A DNA stretch of 64,000 bases from Paenibacillus sp. 1_12 (GTDB taxonomy: Bacteria; Bacillota; Bacilli; Paenibacillales; NBRC-103111): NCBI RefSeq assembly GCF_900114475.1, contig NZ_FOTE01000018.1, positions 44,030 through 108,029 of the forward strand. Direction: 5' to 3'. The position numbers were made by a program, and so were the translations under genes. This document shows positions 63,685 through 64,000 of the stretch, one piece after another (position 1 is the first letter of the stretch; each line of letters opens with the position of its first letter). The notes below the pieces were generated by a model. It saw nothing but the letters and a program-made list of their open reading frames with translations. It ran no database searches and was not told the DNA's origin.

Positions 63685-64000
63685 CCGGTTCAACACCCTA
63701 ATGCTGGACACTATACCTCTTAATCAGCGGGTTTCATAGAATTGCTTGAAATTGCTATGTTTTGCTTAGTCTTTTGTGTCTTATACCTGAATAGATTTAG
63801 GTTTTACCTCGTTTTTCTTTAAAGCATCGATATATTCATAGGGCGACAAGTCGTAAATGCTCCCGTGAATCCGCTGCTGATTGTAGTCTTGAATGAATTG
63901 CGTGACGATCTCATAGGTCTGTGGATATGTTTCGAATTCATGCCTCCCATAGCATTCGGCCTCCAAAATAGCGTGGAAAGATTCAATATGTGCATTTTTA
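63685..64000 (-). mobile_element. Second IS3-family element, inserted in the first, runs off the window
   Basis: Near 63685 an end related to the first element's (GGTTCAACACCCTAATGC then TGGACAC) appears, and on the minus strand an orfB transposase runs from the window edge to TAA at 63781. Only the end of this element is visible. Confidence 0.7.
63781..64000 (-). CDS. IS3-family orfB transposase, C-terminal part
   Basis: The frame continues past the window edge as NAHIESFHAILEAECYGRHE, with DYNQQRIHGSIYDLSPYEY near the end, the usual end of the rve core. The Glu of ESFHAILEAE is the third acid of the DDE triad. The rest of the gene lies outside the window. Confidence 0.82.
   Translation of the reverse strand, partial: KNAHIESFHAILEAECYGRHEFETYPQTYEIVTQFIQDYNQQRIHGSIYDLSPYEYIDALKKNEVKPKSIQV

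Noticed and set aside
1..64000. tRNA or rRNA genes, riboswitches or a replication origin
   Set aside because: No cloverleaf, rRNA stretch, T-box, known riboswitch core or DnaA-box cluster was seen by reading; a covariance-model scan would be decisive.

Overview
The window looks like a chromosomal segment of a spore-forming, Gram-positive soil bacterium of the Paenibacillus type. The evidence is an sspI spore-protein gene, a YheC/D-type ATP-grasp spore gene, three-repeat SLH surface proteins, strong GGAGG ribosome sites, frequent TTG/GTG starts, and paired membrane AraC regulators with LplB/YtcP/lipoprotein sugar importers. These are inferences from gene content, not a database match.

Layout. 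0-20 kb is a surface and carbohydrate region: a VOC protein, a MalT-like LuxR regulator behind a perfect palindrome, a 1327-residue NHL/FN3/SLH protein, an oligosaccharide ABC importer (cassette A) with its membrane AraC regulator and a decayed second binding-protein gene, and a large SLH/propeller protein split by a one-base frameshift. 20-32 kb holds a MarR-CBS-MFS module with two tandem operators, a WG-repeat protein, an ECF sigma/anti-sigma operon, a FliD-like protein, an untracked 29-residue membrane protein and a GNAT enzyme. 30-39 kb is mostly housekeeping: zwf, a Tat-type metallophosphoesterase, prfC, a CcdC-like membrane protein, a YheC/D protein and a Fur-boxed ferric-siderophore importer without an ATPase. 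39-46 kb holds a LacI-Idh-ThuA-Idh sugar operon preceded by repeats and a structured element, then sspI, ktrA and a TrmH-family methyltransferase.

46-64 kb is accessory DNA full of remnants: a 5'-truncated TnsD-like gene, an SbcC coiled-coil fragment joined to a transposition AAA ATPase, IS110 and IS3 pieces, a cut AraC/cupin gene and a fused Ogl/GH30 remnant. Embedded in it is a plant cell-wall degradation locus: AraC plus oligogalacturonate lyase, a GH10 xylanase with SLH anchor (frameshifted), and cassette B (AraC, LplB, YtcP, lipoprotein), which is paralogous to cassette A.

How it works together (inference): secreted or SLH-anchored xylanase and pectin enzymes release oligosaccharides. 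The lipoprotein/LplB/YtcP importers take them up, probably energised by a shared MsmX-type ATPase encoded elsewhere. The membrane AraC proteins sense them. No single clearly new multi-gene system was found. The most unusual signals are the repeat and structured DNA upstream of the LacI gene, whose apparent start codon is ATT; the tandem MarR operators spaced exactly two helical turns; the two SLH surface genes each broken by one base; and the TnsD-like remnant directly abutting trmH.
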